A stretch of DNA of 64,000 bases from Pseudomonadota bacterium (GTDB taxonomy: Bacteria > Pseudomonadota > Gammaproteobacteria > Burkholderiales > Burkholderiaceae_B): contig JAEWHK010000018.1 in NCBI GenBank assembly GCA_023387815.1, positions 78,817-142,816 on the forward strand, given 5' to 3'. This document shows, in pieces, positions 35,001 to 43,180 of the stretch (positions within the stretch are counted from its first letter, which is position 1; each line of letters opens with the position of its first letter). A program made the position numbers and the translations under genes. The notes under the pieces are model-generated. The model worked only from the letters and a program-made list of their open reading frames with translations. It was not told the origin of the DNA and made no database searches.

Positions 35001-35639
35001 CTGAAGCCAATCAATATTGTGATACCGCAGGCATCCATGCTTAATCCTGAGCCGCCTGCGTCAGTGGTTGCCGGAAATGTGGAAACGTCCATGTGTATTG
35101 TGAATGCACTGTATGGCGCGCTGGGCGTACTGGCGGCCAGCCAGGGGACCATGAACAATTTCACGTTTGGCAATGCGCGATATCAGTATTACGAAACAGT
35201 ATCGGGCGGCACGGGTGCGGGTCCGGTGCGCCTGGATTCAGACGATGAGGGCTTTGATGGGACCTCACTGGTTCAGGCTCATATGACCAATTCGCGGCTG
35301 ACAGACCCCGAGGTGCTGGAATTGCGCTTCCCGGTTCGTCTGGAATCGTATGCGGTTCGGCCTGATTCCGGTGGACGTGGCAAATTGCATGGCGGTCACG
35401 GAGGTGTCAGGCGCATGCGGTTCCTGGAGCCAATGACAGCTGCCATACTGTCGAATAACCGCAAGTATGCGCCTTTTGGTCTGAAGGGTGGGGAACCCGG
35501 AAGAACCGGCAGAAACTATATCGAACGCAGCGATGGTTCCGTCACAGAACTGGGACCACAGGACAGTGCCGAGCTGCGTGCAGGTGATGTGTTTGTGATA
35601 GAAACACCCGGCGGAGGCGGTTACGGCAAGGCAGAGTAA
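32019..35639 (+). CDS. 5-oxoprolinase (fused HyuA-HyuB type)
   Basis: Protein of 1206 residues joining the hydantoinase/oxoprolinase A and B halves, as in eukaryotic-type 5-oxoprolinase. It would use ATP to open 5-oxo-L-proline (pyroglutamate) to glutamate. The A half (about 1-690) has the sugar-kinase-like ATP fold: FWVDRGGTFTDIVAITP, KMGTTVATNALLERKGERV and GFDMGGTSTDVS. The B half (about 695-1206) has EVFNNLFMSIADQMGLSLQNTAYSVNIKERLDFSCAIFDADG, VNDPYHGGTHLPDITV and the C-terminal VIETPGGGGYG. It is the first gene of a three-gene plus-strand operon. N-methylhydantoinase or acetone-carboxylase-like activity is possible for relatives, but full-length fusion favours 5-oxoprolinase. Confidence 0.85.
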   Translation: MSKWQFWVDRGGTFTDIVAITPQKKLLTRKLLSENPEHYEDAAIEGIRNLLNVPEPEPIPVEKIECVKMGTTVATNALLERKGERVVFLTTQGFADALRIAYQNRPRLFDRHIVLPEMLYEQVIETGERMDAAGEVVADMDDSALRTQLQAAYDQGFRSIAIVFMHAWRNPAHEKRAAALAQEVGFTQISASHDVNPLIKFVSRGDTTVVDAYLSPILRRYVDRVASQLPGVNLMFMQSSGGLSDAHRFRGKDAILSGPAGGIVGMARSSEQAGYNKIIGFDMGGTSTDVSHFSGVYERDYETSVAGVRMRTPMMRIHTVAAGGGSILHFDGARLRVGPDSAGASPGPASYRKNGPLTITDCNVMLGKIQPDYFPAVFGAQGDQTLDADIVKEKFQALSQEVENATGKPVKPEELAAGFLAIGVQNMAEAIKRISVQQGHDVTRYTLTTFGGAGGQHACLVADALGMSTVFAHPLGGVLSAYGMGLADQVAIRQQTVEKPLHQNLMSELEQLSEELGEQASAELATRLTTNMQIERNTRVQLKYQGTDSALEVDFASADEMQAAFDEQYRQRYSFLIQDRPLVVESLLVEAIIAGSTIDEETISRQDESPPSTDCTRDMYSNGKWHKAPVYRREALQAGDVVPGPAIISEPNQTTIVEDGWAVTLNARNHLILTREVPLRNTLAASTEADPVMLEVFNNLFMSIADQMGLSLQNTAYSVNIKERLDFSCAIFDADGNLIANAPHMPVHLGSMSESIKTVMRENAGGMHPGDAYVVNDPYHGGTHLPDITVITPVFDRDGKQIIFYVGSRGHHADVGGLTPGSMPPDSTTIDQEGVLFTNFQLVRNGQFREQEARAILTSGKYPARNPDQNLADLQAQIAANQKGVRELHAMCDNFGLEVVQAYMQHVQDNAEASVRRVIPLLKDGSYTYDLDNGASIKVAIRIHDDRQSVTVDFTGSSPQLSNNFNAPASIAVAAVLYVFRTLVNDEIPLNAGCLKPINIVIPQASMLNPEPPASVVAGNVETSMCIVNALYGALGVLAASQGTMNNFTFGNARYQYYETVSGGTGAGPVRLDSDDEGFDGTSLVQAHMTNSRLTDPEVLELRFPVRLESYAVRPDSGGRGKLHGGHGGVRRMRFLEPMTAAILSNNRKYAPFGLKGGEPGRTGRNYIERSDGSVTELGPQDSAELRAGDVFVIETPGGGGYGKAE

Positions 35640-35693
35640 ATCCAATAACACTGAGACATAGCAGTATCTTCACCCAACAATAAGGAGAGAAGC

Positions 35694-36686
35694 ATGACCC
35701 TGATATCGAAGTTGACGCGGATCACAGTTGCATTCACCACATTTGCCATTTGTGCCGCGTCACAGATTGCGCATGCCGCAGGGTATCCTGAACGACCCGT
35801 TACGCTGATTATTCCCTTCCCGCCAGCCGGAACAACGGATATTATTGCGCGCCATGTTGCACAGGCACTGGAAAAGGAACTGGGTCAGACGGTGGTGGCC
35901 GAGAACCGTGCTGGCGCGGGTGGCAACGTGGGCATGGGTGCGCTTTCTCGTGCCAAGCCAGACGGCTATACCATCGGGCTGGGTACCATAGGCACTCAGA
36001 CCATCAATCAGTTTCTTTACAAGGACATGCCTTTTGATCCCGAAAAGGATTTTGCGCCCATCGCGCTGGCTGGCACAACGCCAAACGTGATTGCGGTCAA
36101 TGCCAAGTCTGATATCAAAACATTGAAGGATCTGATTGCTCAGGCTAAAGCTGCCGGTGACAAGCCGCTGACCTATGCCTCACCCGGTGTCGGTTCCTCT
36201 GTACACCTGACCGGTGCTTATCTGGAGGATGCTGCAGGCATCAAAATGCTTCATGTGCCATTCAAGGGCGTCTCCGGTTCCATGCCGGCACTCATCGGCG
36301 GTCAGGTCGACATCCTGATGGATAACCTGCCCAGCACCCTGGCGCAAGTCAAAGACGGATCAAAGGTTCGAGCCATTGCAGTGACAGGCGCGGAACGTGA
36401 TCCTTCACTGCCTGACGTGCCCACTGTGGCCGAATCTGGGTTGCCGGACTTCGACGTGAATGCCTGGTTTGCTTTGTACGCGCCCGCTGGCACGCCACCT
36501 GAAGCCATGCAAACGCTGACGGATGCTGCGAAAAAAGTGCTGGGTTCCGATGCGTTTAAAGAGAAGCTGCAGCAGACCAGTGCACAGCCCGGCACGCTTT
36601 TCGGCGATGATCTGGTTGCTTTTGAGAAAACGGAACGAGAGCGCTGGAGCAAACTGATCAAGGACAAAAATATTCAGGCTAAATAA
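35694..36686 (+). CDS. Bug-family tripartite tricarboxylate transporter substrate-binding protein
   Basis: Periplasmic protein of 330 residues with a signal peptide (hydrophobic FTTFAICAASQIAHA). The Bug/TctC fold shows YPERPVTLIIPFPPAGTTDIIARHVAQALEKELGQTVVAENRAGAGGNVG, LTYASPGVGSSVHLTGAYLE and VPFKGVSGSMPALIGGQVDILMDN. An AAGGAGAG site precedes the ATG. No TctA/TctB membrane genes are adjacent, which is usual for the expanded Bug family of Bordetella and relatives. It lies between the oxoprolinase and ThDP enzyme genes, so it likely captures a carboxylate used by that pathway. Confidence 0.9.
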   Translation: MTLISKLTRITVAFTTFAICAASQIAHAAGYPERPVTLIIPFPPAGTTDIIARHVAQALEKELGQTVVAENRAGAGGNVGMGALSRAKPDGYTIGLGTIGTQTINQFLYKDMPFDPEKDFAPIALAGTTPNVIAVNAKSDIKTLKDLIAQAKAAGDKPLTYASPGVGSSVHLTGAYLEDAAGIKMLHVPFKGVSGSMPALIGGQVDILMDNLPSTLAQVKDGSKVRAIAVTGAERDPSLPDVPTVAESGLPDFDVNAWFALYAPAGTPPEAMQTLTDAAKKVLGSDAFKEKLQQTSAQPGTLFGDDLVAFEKTERERWSKLIKDKNIQAK

Positions 36687-36755
36687 CGCCTGATCACAGA
36701 TTTTATATATAACCCGTTCCTGTTAAGGAACACAAACAAGAAGGTTTTTTGCGTT

Positions 36756-38303
36756 ATGAATGGAGCTGACAGTCTTTGCGATACCTTGCTGGCCAATGAT
36801 ATCGACGTTTGTTTTGCCAACCCAGGCACCTCTGAAATGCATTTTGTGGCAGCGCTGGACAGAAAGCCAAAAATGCGCTGTGTACTGGGCGTTTTTGAAG
36901 GTGTTGTTACCGGTGCCGCTGACGGTTATGCGCGCATGGCAGACAAGCCGGCGGCCACCCTGCTTCACTGCGGTCCTGGCATGGCCAACGGGCTGGCAAA
37001 TATGCATAATGCACGCCGCGCCCATACGCCCATGGTCAATGTGGTAGGCGATCACGCGAGCTACCATCTGCAATACGACGCGCCACTGACCAGCGATATC
37101 GAAAGCTTGGCAACGCCCATGTCGGACTGGGTCAGACGGATCGCATCAGCTGATGATGTAACGGGTGCGGCAGCCGCAGCGGTGCATGCGGCCAATAGCG
37201 GTCTTGGTGGCGTGGCCACATTGATTCTTCCCGCTGATGCAGCATGGACGGAAACTACAACCCCGGTGCAGATGGCAGCGCCGATAGAACGAACCAGCGT
37301 TGCACCAGAGGCACTGAAAGCTGCGACAGAAGCCCTGAATAACGGTCGTAATACGGTGATTCTGCTGTCCGGGAAGGCATTAAGAAGCAAAGCCCTGGAG
37401 ACGGCAGCCAGAATCGCCGAACGCACAGGCGCGAGGCTCATGGCGCAACAGTCCAATGGTCGCATCGAACGCGGCGCCGGACGAGTCAAAATTGATCGCG
37501 TCCCGTTCAGCGTAGATCTGGCGCTCAAAGCTCTGGCAGGTACTGAACAATTGATTCTTGTTGGCGCTAAAACACCCGTCGCCTTCTTTGCTTATCCTGG
37601 CAAGCCAGGTGAACTGGTACCGGAAAATTGCAAACGTATTGAACTGACCCGTCCTGAAGATGATCTGCCACAGGCACTGGAAGCGCTTGCAGAGGCCGTG
37701 GGTGCTACGCAAGGCCCCATCTCGCTGATTGCGGAACGCAAGGATATCGGCCTGCCTACGGGCAAACTGGACGCTGCGGCCGTGATCCGTGCCATTGGCA
37801 GTCTGCTGCCGGATAATGCCATTATCTGCGATGAATCAGTGACGTCCGGCCGTGATTCGTTCAAGTCGACTTTTGAATCTGCACCTCACGATTTTCTGCA
37901 GATTACCGGCGGGGCCATTGGCATTGGGATTCCGCTGGCTACCGGCGCCGCTGTTGCCTGCCCGGACCGCAAGGTCGTATTGATGCAGGCGGATGGTAGC
38001 GGCATGTACACGCTGCAGGCCTTGTGGACTCAGGCGCGGGAGCAGCTTGACGTGGTGACCGTGGTGTTTGCCAATCGCAGTTATGCCATATTGCATAATG
38101 AATTCAAACAGGTTGGCGCCGGCGAACCCGGACGCAACGCGCATCGCATGCTGGATCTCGATAACCCCGCCTTTGACTGGGTACATATGGCGAACGCAGC
38201 AGGTGTCGAGGCCGCGCGGGTAGAGACATGCGAAGCCTTGTGCGATGTGCTGCGCAGCGCTATCGGACGCAAGGGTCCGTTTCTGATTGAAGCGGTGATC
38301 TGA
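36756..38303 (+). CDS. Thiamine-diphosphate enzyme, acetolactate synthase/benzoylformate decarboxylase-like
   Basis: Protein of 515 residues with the three-domain ThDP fold. The N-terminal domain has FANPGTSEMHF and the cofactor-activating glutamate in VFEGVVTGAADGYARM (about residue 48). The central domain spans about 180-320. The C-terminal domain has TGGAIGIGIPLATGAAVA and the metal/diphosphate region QADGSGMYTLQALWTQ...ANRSY, where the usual GDG and NN are ADG and NR. It is too short for a classical acetolactate synthase and has no regulatory small subunit nearby, so a 2-oxo-acid decarboxylase or carboligase is more likely. It is the last gene of the operon and is convergent with a LysR gene. 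Confidence 0.75.
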   Translation: MNGADSLCDTLLANDIDVCFANPGTSEMHFVAALDRKPKMRCVLGVFEGVVTGAADGYARMADKPAATLLHCGPGMANGLANMHNARRAHTPMVNVVGDHASYHLQYDAPLTSDIESLATPMSDWVRRIASADDVTGAAAAAVHAANSGLGGVATLILPADAAWTETTTPVQMAAPIERTSVAPEALKAATEALNNGRNTVILLSGKALRSKALETAARIAERTGARLMAQQSNGRIERGAGRVKIDRVPFSVDLALKALAGTEQLILVGAKTPVAFFAYPGKPGELVPENCKRIELTRPEDDLPQALEALAEAVGATQGPISLIAERKDIGLPTGKLDAAAVIRAIGSLLPDNAIICDESVTSGRDSFKSTFESAPHDFLQITGGAIGIGIPLATGAAVACPDRKVVLMQADGSGMYTLQALWTQAREQLDVVTVVFANRSYAILHNEFKQVGAGEPGRNAHRMLDLDNPAFDWVHMANAAGVEAARVETCEALCDVLRSAIGRKGPFLIEAVI

Positions 38304-38319
38304 TCCAGAGAGTGACATG

Positions 38320-38345
38320 ATGAAGAGCCTGATCAGGCTCTTCAT
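38320..38345. terminator. Perfect 26-bp palindrome between convergent genes
   Basis: 13-bp arms (ATGAAGAGCCTGA and its complement) meet without a spacer, 17 bases after the ThDP enzyme stop. No long T-run follows on either strand, but position between convergent genes suggests a bidirectional terminator. A 12-base direct repeat (TTCATTGACTTG) overlaps its right end at 38341-38352 and recurs at 38358-38369. Confidence 0.5.
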
Positions 38346-38408
38346 TGACTTGTTATTTCATTGACTTGCTGAATCTCAGCATTGCTGAATTCTATGATTT
38401 GCCAAACC

Positions 38409-39374
38409 TTAGATCTGCTTGTGGCGAGATGCTGATTGTATGTCGTCTTCGACCCGAATTTCCGGTCCAAGCAGATCGTCAATCTGCTTCTGGATTTGAT
38501 TCATTTCAATTCGCATAAATTTCAAAAACTGTTTGGAGTTTTCTGAAAACAGCTTGTCGGTCCGAAAGAGCAGGATGGCGCGAAATTCGACATCAAAAGT
38601 TGCGCGCTTGACCAGCAGCCCGTCGTTGACATAGCCGATGGCGGTGACTGGATTGGCCAGCCCAATCCCCACCCCCTGCCGGGCCAGCTCGCACACGGTC
38701 TGAGAATACGGCGTTTCAACCACGCGCTTCGGTACAACACCTGCATTGGCGAAGAGCGCATCCACGCGTCTGCGGCTACTGTCTTCGACATTAAGCGCAA
38801 TGTAGTCGATCTCGTGAAAGTCCGTCAGATCAATCACCGGCTTGCTGCTTAAGGGATGATCCTTGCGCATCACTACAACGCTTTGCGTGCGGTAGAAAAG
38901 GGAATGCTCCAGCCCCGCCAGGGACATTTCATCTGCCATCAATCCGAAATCGGCCTGGCCGCTGGTGACCTGTGCGTGTACATCCTTGGAACTTGTAATT
39001 TGAAGCGAGACAAAGGTTTCGGGAAATCGCGAGCGAAATGCGGCCACCACGCGCGGAAGAAAGCTGAAGCCAAGGGCAGGATAGACCGCGGCAAAGAGAC
39101 GTTCGGATCCGTCAGATTTCAGGCTGCGAATCCGGTGCTGTATGGCCTGCATCCCCACAAAATGGGCTTCGATATCGTTAAGCAGGATGCGGGCTTCACG
39201 CGTGGGCACAAGCCTGCCGCGAATGCGCTCAAACAGGCACAGGTCGGCGGAAGCCTCCAGCTTTCTGATGGACTGGCTCACTGCCGATTGTGATATGCCC
39301 AGCAATGTTGCGGTTTTGCTGGCCGTGCCGGACACCATGACGGAGCGAAAAATCTCGATATCCCTGGCGTTCAT
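38409..39374 (-). CDS. LysR-family regulator of the cystine-type uptake operon
   Basis: Regulator of about 321 residues. The helix-turn-helix is FRSVMVSGTASKTATLLGISQSAVSQSIRKLE; the effector domain includes AAVYPALGFSFLPRVVAAFRSRFPE and LARQGVGIGLANPVTA, again of the opine/amino-acid LysR group. ATG 39374 has GGAGAG 6 bases upstream and is preferred to ATG 39395. It is the last gene of a five-gene minus-strand operon (PLP lyase, binding protein, permease, ATPase, regulator), so it may be autoregulated with its targets instead of being divergent from them. Confidence 0.88.
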   Translation of the reverse strand: MNARDIEIFRSVMVSGTASKTATLLGISQSAVSQSIRKLEASADLCLFERIRGRLVPTREARILLNDIEAHFVGMQAIQHRIRSLKSDGSERLFAAVYPALGFSFLPRVVAAFRSRFPETFVSLQITSSKDVHAQVTSGQADFGLMADEMSLAGLEHSLFYRTQSVVVMRKDHPLSSKPVIDLTDFHEIDYIALNVEDSSRRRVDALFANAGVVPKRVVETPYSQTVCELARQGVGIGLANPVTAIGYVNDGLLVKRATFDVEFRAILLFRTDKLFSENSKQFLKFMRIEMNQIQKQIDDLLGPEIRVEDDIQSASRHKQI

Positions 39375-39440
39375 TGGCAACTCTCCGACGCGCATGTGAG
39401 CCTTAAGCCTTATCTTTAAGCTTTAAATATGAGCTCTGAT

Positions 39441-40211
39441 CTAGTCCACCCGTCCGAGAAATTGTGTCACGCGTGGATTGGCAGCGTCGCTGAAGAACAG
39501 GCTTGCCTGCTGGTTCTCCTGAACAACGCCCTGTTCCATGAAGATTACACGGTCTGCCGCACTTTTGGCAAATTTGACCTCGTGGGTCACGACCAGCATG
39601 GTCATGCCGTCATTGGCCAGGCTGCGCATCACCTCCAGGACATCATCACGCAGTTCCGGATCCAGTGCAGACGTGGGTTCATCAAACAGGATCACCTCGG
39701 GATTCATGGCAAGACCGCGCGCAATAGCCACCCGCTGTTTCTGTCCTCCAGACAGGTAAGATGGATAGACATGGGCTTTTTCTGCGAGTCCGACACGATC
39801 CAGCAGCTGCAGCCCTTTTTCTCTTGCCAGATTTTTCTGCATGCCCTGCACACTGATCAGCCCTTCTATGACATTTGCGATCGCAGTCATATGCGGGAAC
39901 AAATTGAAGGACTGAAAGACCATAGCTGAGCGTCGTCGAATCTGCTGTATATCTTTCTTCTGCTTTGCCGTATAGGGCTGATCAGGTTTAATATCGATCT
40001 GAATGCCTCCAATTTCAACCATGCCACTGTCTGGCTGCTCAAGAAAATTGAGTGAACGCAGCAATGTTGTCTTGCCAGAGCCTGATGGCCCCATAATGAC
40101 AACAACTTCTCCTTTTGCCACGTCCAGGTCTACGCCATGCAGTACTTTGGTGCCGCCAAAACTTTTGTGAATGTCGCGTGCCCGTACCACGCTGTTGATT
40201 TCAGTTGTCAT
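39441..40211 (-). CDS. Amino-acid ABC transporter ATP-binding protein (cystine type)
   Basis: ATPase of 256 residues. Walker A is GPSGSGKTTLLRSLNFLEQPDSG, the Q-loop MVFQSFNLFPHMT, signature LSGGQKQRVAIARGL, Walker B VILFDEPTSALDPEL and switch VTHEVKFAKSAA. ATG 40211 overlaps the permease stop by 4 bases, so the longer frame to 40280 is rejected. The sequence resembles ATPases of L-cystine importers (TcyN/YecC type); the neighbouring sulfur-amino-acid lyase agrees. Confidence 0.92.
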   Translation of the reverse strand: MTTEINSVVRARDIHKSFGGTKVLHGVDLDVAKGEVVVIMGPSGSGKTTLLRSLNFLEQPDSGMVEIGGIQIDIKPDQPYTAKQKKDIQQIRRRSAMVFQSFNLFPHMTAIANVIEGLISVQGMQKNLAREKGLQLLDRVGLAEKAHVYPSYLSGGQKQRVAIARGLAMNPEVILFDEPTSALDPELRDDVLEVMRSLANDGMTMLVVTHEVKFAKSAADRVIFMEQGVVQENQQASLFFSDAANPRVTQFLGRVD

Positions 40212-40858
40212 CGATTGTGCCTCGCAAAGCGGTCTTCCAGATAGGTTTGGAATATGGTAAGTATCTGGTTGATGATCCAATATATGGCCCCGACCATCAG
40301 GAACATCTCCATATACCGGAACGTGGCTGCACCCACCTGATCTGCCACGCGCGTCAGTTCTACCACCGTGACAGTCGATGCCAGTGATGTGTCTTTGACA
40401 AGTGCAATAAGGCGACTACCCACTGTCGGGATCGCGATCACCAGACCCTGCGGCAGGATAATGCGCTGCATCAGCTTGCGATAGCTCAGTCCCATGGATA
40501 AGCCTGCTTCCCACTGTCCTTTATCGACGGCATTGATGCCTGAGCGAAAATTTTCACTAAGATAGGATGCAGAAAACAGTGTCAGTGCAATAATGGCCGA
40601 CGGAACGGGTTCCAGAACAATGCCGATTCGGGGCAGGCCAAAGTAGATCAGCAATAGCTGAACCAGCAACGGGGTACCCCGAAAAATCGAGACGTAGACG
40701 AAGGCGGCGTAACGAAGGACACGAAACGAGGATATGCGCGCCAGAGCAATGAACAGACCCAGAATGCATCCAAGAATAAAGGAACTGGCCGATAGCAGAA
40801 GCGTCAGAAGCAGCGCATTCTTCAGCAGCGGTAACGCCCGCATGAAGAGTTCAAGCAT
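40208..40858 (-). CDS. Amino-acid ABC transporter permease (cystine type)
   Basis: Permease of 216 residues. Family features are LPLLKNALLLTLLLSASSFILGC, FVYVSIFRGTPLLVQLLLIYFGLPRIG and coupling loop EAGLSMGLSYRKLMQRIILPQGLVIAIP. It starts 2 bases after the binding-protein stop and overlaps the ATPase start. Only one permease gene is present, so it probably works as a homodimer. Confidence 0.92.
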   Translation of the reverse strand: MLELFMRALPLLKNALLLTLLLSASSFILGCILGLFIALARISSFRVLRYAAFVYVSIFRGTPLLVQLLLIYFGLPRIGIVLEPVPSAIIALTLFSASYLSENFRSGINAVDKGQWEAGLSMGLSYRKLMQRIILPQGLVIAIPTVGSRLIALVKDTSLASTVTVVELTRVADQVGAATFRYMEMFLMVGAIYWIINQILTIFQTYLEDRFARHNR

Positions 40859-40860
40859 GA

Positions 40861-41721
40861 CTATTTCCCCTGCGCTGCGATTTCAGCCTTGGCGGCGGCG
40901 ATGGATTCCAGCATCTTATAGTCTTTGCCGACGAACTCATTGCTGATGCGTTCCACTGTTCCGTCCTTGAGCATCGATTCCAGTGTCTTATCGACTTCCT
41001 GCTTCAGCGCATCCTGCCCTTTGGGAAACGCAGCGGCTGCGAGCTGGTAAGTCAGCGGCTCGCCCACTTCCTTGACCGGAATGCCTTTGGCATGTGCGTA
41101 TTTCATACCGCCGAAATGCGAGATGATGACAGCGTCGATCCTGCCATTTGCAATGTCATTGAATATGAGCGAACCGTTGTCATAGCCCCGGATATCCGAT
41201 TCGGTCAGGTGCTCGCGTGCCCAGCTTTCATTGGAGGATCCCGTTGATACTCCCACCTTTTTACCGGCCAATGTGGCTTTGCTGGTGATATCGGTATTAT
41301 CGTTACGCACAAAAATCCTGAAAACCTCGACACCATAAGGAATGGAGAAATCCACCTGTTTCCGGCGCTCTTCCGTTGGTGTCATATCGTTCATGACCAG
41401 GTCGTATTTATCTGTTTTGAGGCCTTCCACGAAGTTTTTGTATGTATCTCCAACAAACTTCACATTTGCAATTCCCATTCGATTGGCCAGTTCTTTGGCC
41501 ATTGCGACGTCATACCCAGTGAGCTCGTTTTTGTCATCCAGCATGCTCCACGGCGGGCTGGCCTGGGTATTGGCGACACGAATGACGCCTGCGCTTTTTA
41601 TCCGTTCGAGCATGTCGGTCGATTGCGCGAAGGCCGGCCGCAGAATCATGATTTCTGCACATGATGTCAAAAGTAATAATGCCAGTTTGCGTGTTGCATA
41701 CTTCCTGGTTAAGGTTTTCAT
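40861..41721 (-). CDS. Amino-acid ABC transporter substrate-binding protein (family 3, cystine type)
   Basis: Periplasmic protein of 286 residues with an N-terminal signal (KLALLLLTSCAEIMILRPAFAQ). The family 3 features are GVIRVANTQASPPWSMLDDKNELTGYDVAMAKELANRMG, DLVMNDMTPTEERRKQVDFSIPYG and GKKVGVSTGSSNESWAREHL. A cysteine (TSCAE) near the signal could also suggest a lipoprotein, but the lipobox is not convincing. It follows the PLP enzyme gene by 107 bases and belongs to the same operon. The probable ligand is cystine or a related thio-amino acid, inferred from context. Confidence 0.88.
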   Translation of the reverse strand: MKTLTRKYATRKLALLLLTSCAEIMILRPAFAQSTDMLERIKSAGVIRVANTQASPPWSMLDDKNELTGYDVAMAKELANRMGIANVKFVGDTYKNFVEGLKTDKYDLVMNDMTPTEERRKQVDFSIPYGVEVFRIFVRNDNTDITSKATLAGKKVGVSTGSSNESWAREHLTESDIRGYDNGSLIFNDIANGRIDAVIISHFGGMKYAHAKGIPVKEVGEPLTYQLAAAAFPKGQDALKQEVDKTLESMLKDGTVERISNEFVGKDYKMLESIAAAKAEIAAQGK

Positions 41722-41828
41722 TTTATGTCTCCCGTATTTTCACTTGGCTTTGCTGCAAATAATTGAATGTTCAGGCAATGTTTTTTCACTTCTGTGCGCT
41801 GCATCGCCGGCTTATTGCATCTGATATT

Positions 41829-42974
41829 TCATCTTTCATTGCTGGCGCGTAGCGCGTTTTTTAAATCGTCGATGACGAGTTCAGGGTCCTCCAGCCCCGC
41901 AGATAGTCGAATGACGGCTTTGTCTGTTCTGGGAAATACACGCCCGCTTTGCATACCCGCAGGATAAAAAGCAATCAGGCCGTGTACGCCCCCCCAGCTG
42001 GCACCCAGCACCAGATGCTTAAGGGCACCAAAGAAGGCAGAGTAAATTTCATCGCTCTCTTTTTTCAGCGTAAAAGAGAACAGGCATCCGCCCGATTTGA
42101 AATCGCGCTTCCAGCGCTCGTGACCCCGATCCTCTGGCAGGCAGGGGAATAATATTTCATCGATTTCCGGCTGACGCTGCAGCCATTGTGCGATGCTCAT
42201 CGCATTCTCACATTGCTTCTGATAACGAAGGGCGAACGTTTCCAGACCTCTTAACACCAGAAAGCAGTCATCCGGACTGGTTTGCAAGCCCATAATGCTT
42301 TGGGTTTCGCGCAATTGAGTGAACTGCTGAAAATCATTGGTCGTGACAGCGCCCAGCAGCAGATCCGAATGACCACCAAAAAACTTTGTCGCTGCCTGAA
42401 CGCACAGATCCACACCGTGTTCCAGCGGTCGATATCCCAGGGGCGAGGCCCATGTGTTGTCGATCATGGTAAGCACGCCCTTCTGGCGCGCCGCTGCGAC
42501 TATCGCCGGTATGTCAGGCATTTCCATGGTGACGGTTCCCGGCGCTTCCAGGCAAATCATTTTTGTGTTGGGTCGAATGTAGTCTGCTATTTCATGCGAA
42601 ATATCCGGCGGATAAAATTCCACTTCCACTCCCAGTTTCGCCAGCCATTTTTCTGCATAGGTTTTGAGTGCGCCATAACTTGCTGCAGAGATCAGCAAAT
42701 GATCGCCTCCCTGAATAAATGCCATGACAGCCAGACATAATGCCGCCTGCCCCGAAGGCGTGACAGCACAATGATTACCGCCTTCCAGTTCGGCAATTTG
42801 CTGTTCCAGTAGCCTTGCGGTAGGTGTCCCTGTAATCCCGTAACTGAACCCATCGGGCTGTCTGGATTTTCGTTGAACAAAGGATTCGACACTATCGAAA
42901 ACAACGGTAGAGGCGCGCCAGATAGGGGGCGATAAACCAGCAAAGGCGTCATTGGCCTGATAAAACTTCTTCAT
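41829..42974 (-). CDS. PLP-dependent Cys/Met-metabolism enzyme, cystathionine beta-lyase-like
   Basis: Protein of 381 residues of the cystathionine lyase/synthase family. Visible features are FSYGITGTPTARLLEQQIAELEGG (cofactor phosphate contacts from the partner subunit), MIDNTWASPLGYRPLEHGVD, the cofactor lysine in QAATKFFGGHSDLLLG (about residue 195) and QTSPDDCFLVLRGLETFALR. As first gene of an uptake operon it probably degrades the imported sulfur amino acid, for example cystine or cystathionine, releasing pyruvate, ammonia and a thiol. Regular methionine biosynthesis is less likely. Confidence 0.85.
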   Translation of the reverse strand: MKKFYQANDAFAGLSPPIWRASTVVFDSVESFVQRKSRQPDGFSYGITGTPTARLLEQQIAELEGGNHCAVTPSGQAALCLAVMAFIQGGDHLLISAASYGALKTYAEKWLAKLGVEVEFYPPDISHEIADYIRPNTKMICLEAPGTVTMEMPDIPAIVAAARQKGVLTMIDNTWASPLGYRPLEHGVDLCVQAATKFFGGHSDLLLGAVTTNDFQQFTQLRETQSIMGLQTSPDDCFLVLRGLETFALRYQKQCENAMSIAQWLQRQPEIDEILFPCLPEDRGHERWKRDFKSGGCLFSFTLKKESDEIYSAFFGALKHLVLGASWGGVHGLIAFYPAGMQSGRVFPRTDKAVIRLSAGLEDPELVIDDLKNALRASNER

Positions 42975-43180
42975 GGTAGCTTTGACTCAGATTGGAAAAG
43001 GTCTGGTCAGTGTTGCAGAAGCCGGCGCCTGCGGCTAGCTTTGAAATGATAGAGTCTATAAGTAAAACTTAAGGGATGGCATTTGAAATGGAAGCCGCGA
43101 CCCGCCGTTGAGCGAACAATTGTTCTGGATCCTGTCGCGGGTGCGGGTGCGGATGTGGAGCCTAGGCAGAGCAGGCCTGT

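Noticed and set aside
36756..38303. Acetolactate synthase (ilvB) proper
   Set aside because: About 50 residues too short, no small subunit gene and catabolic context; only the general ThDP family is supported.
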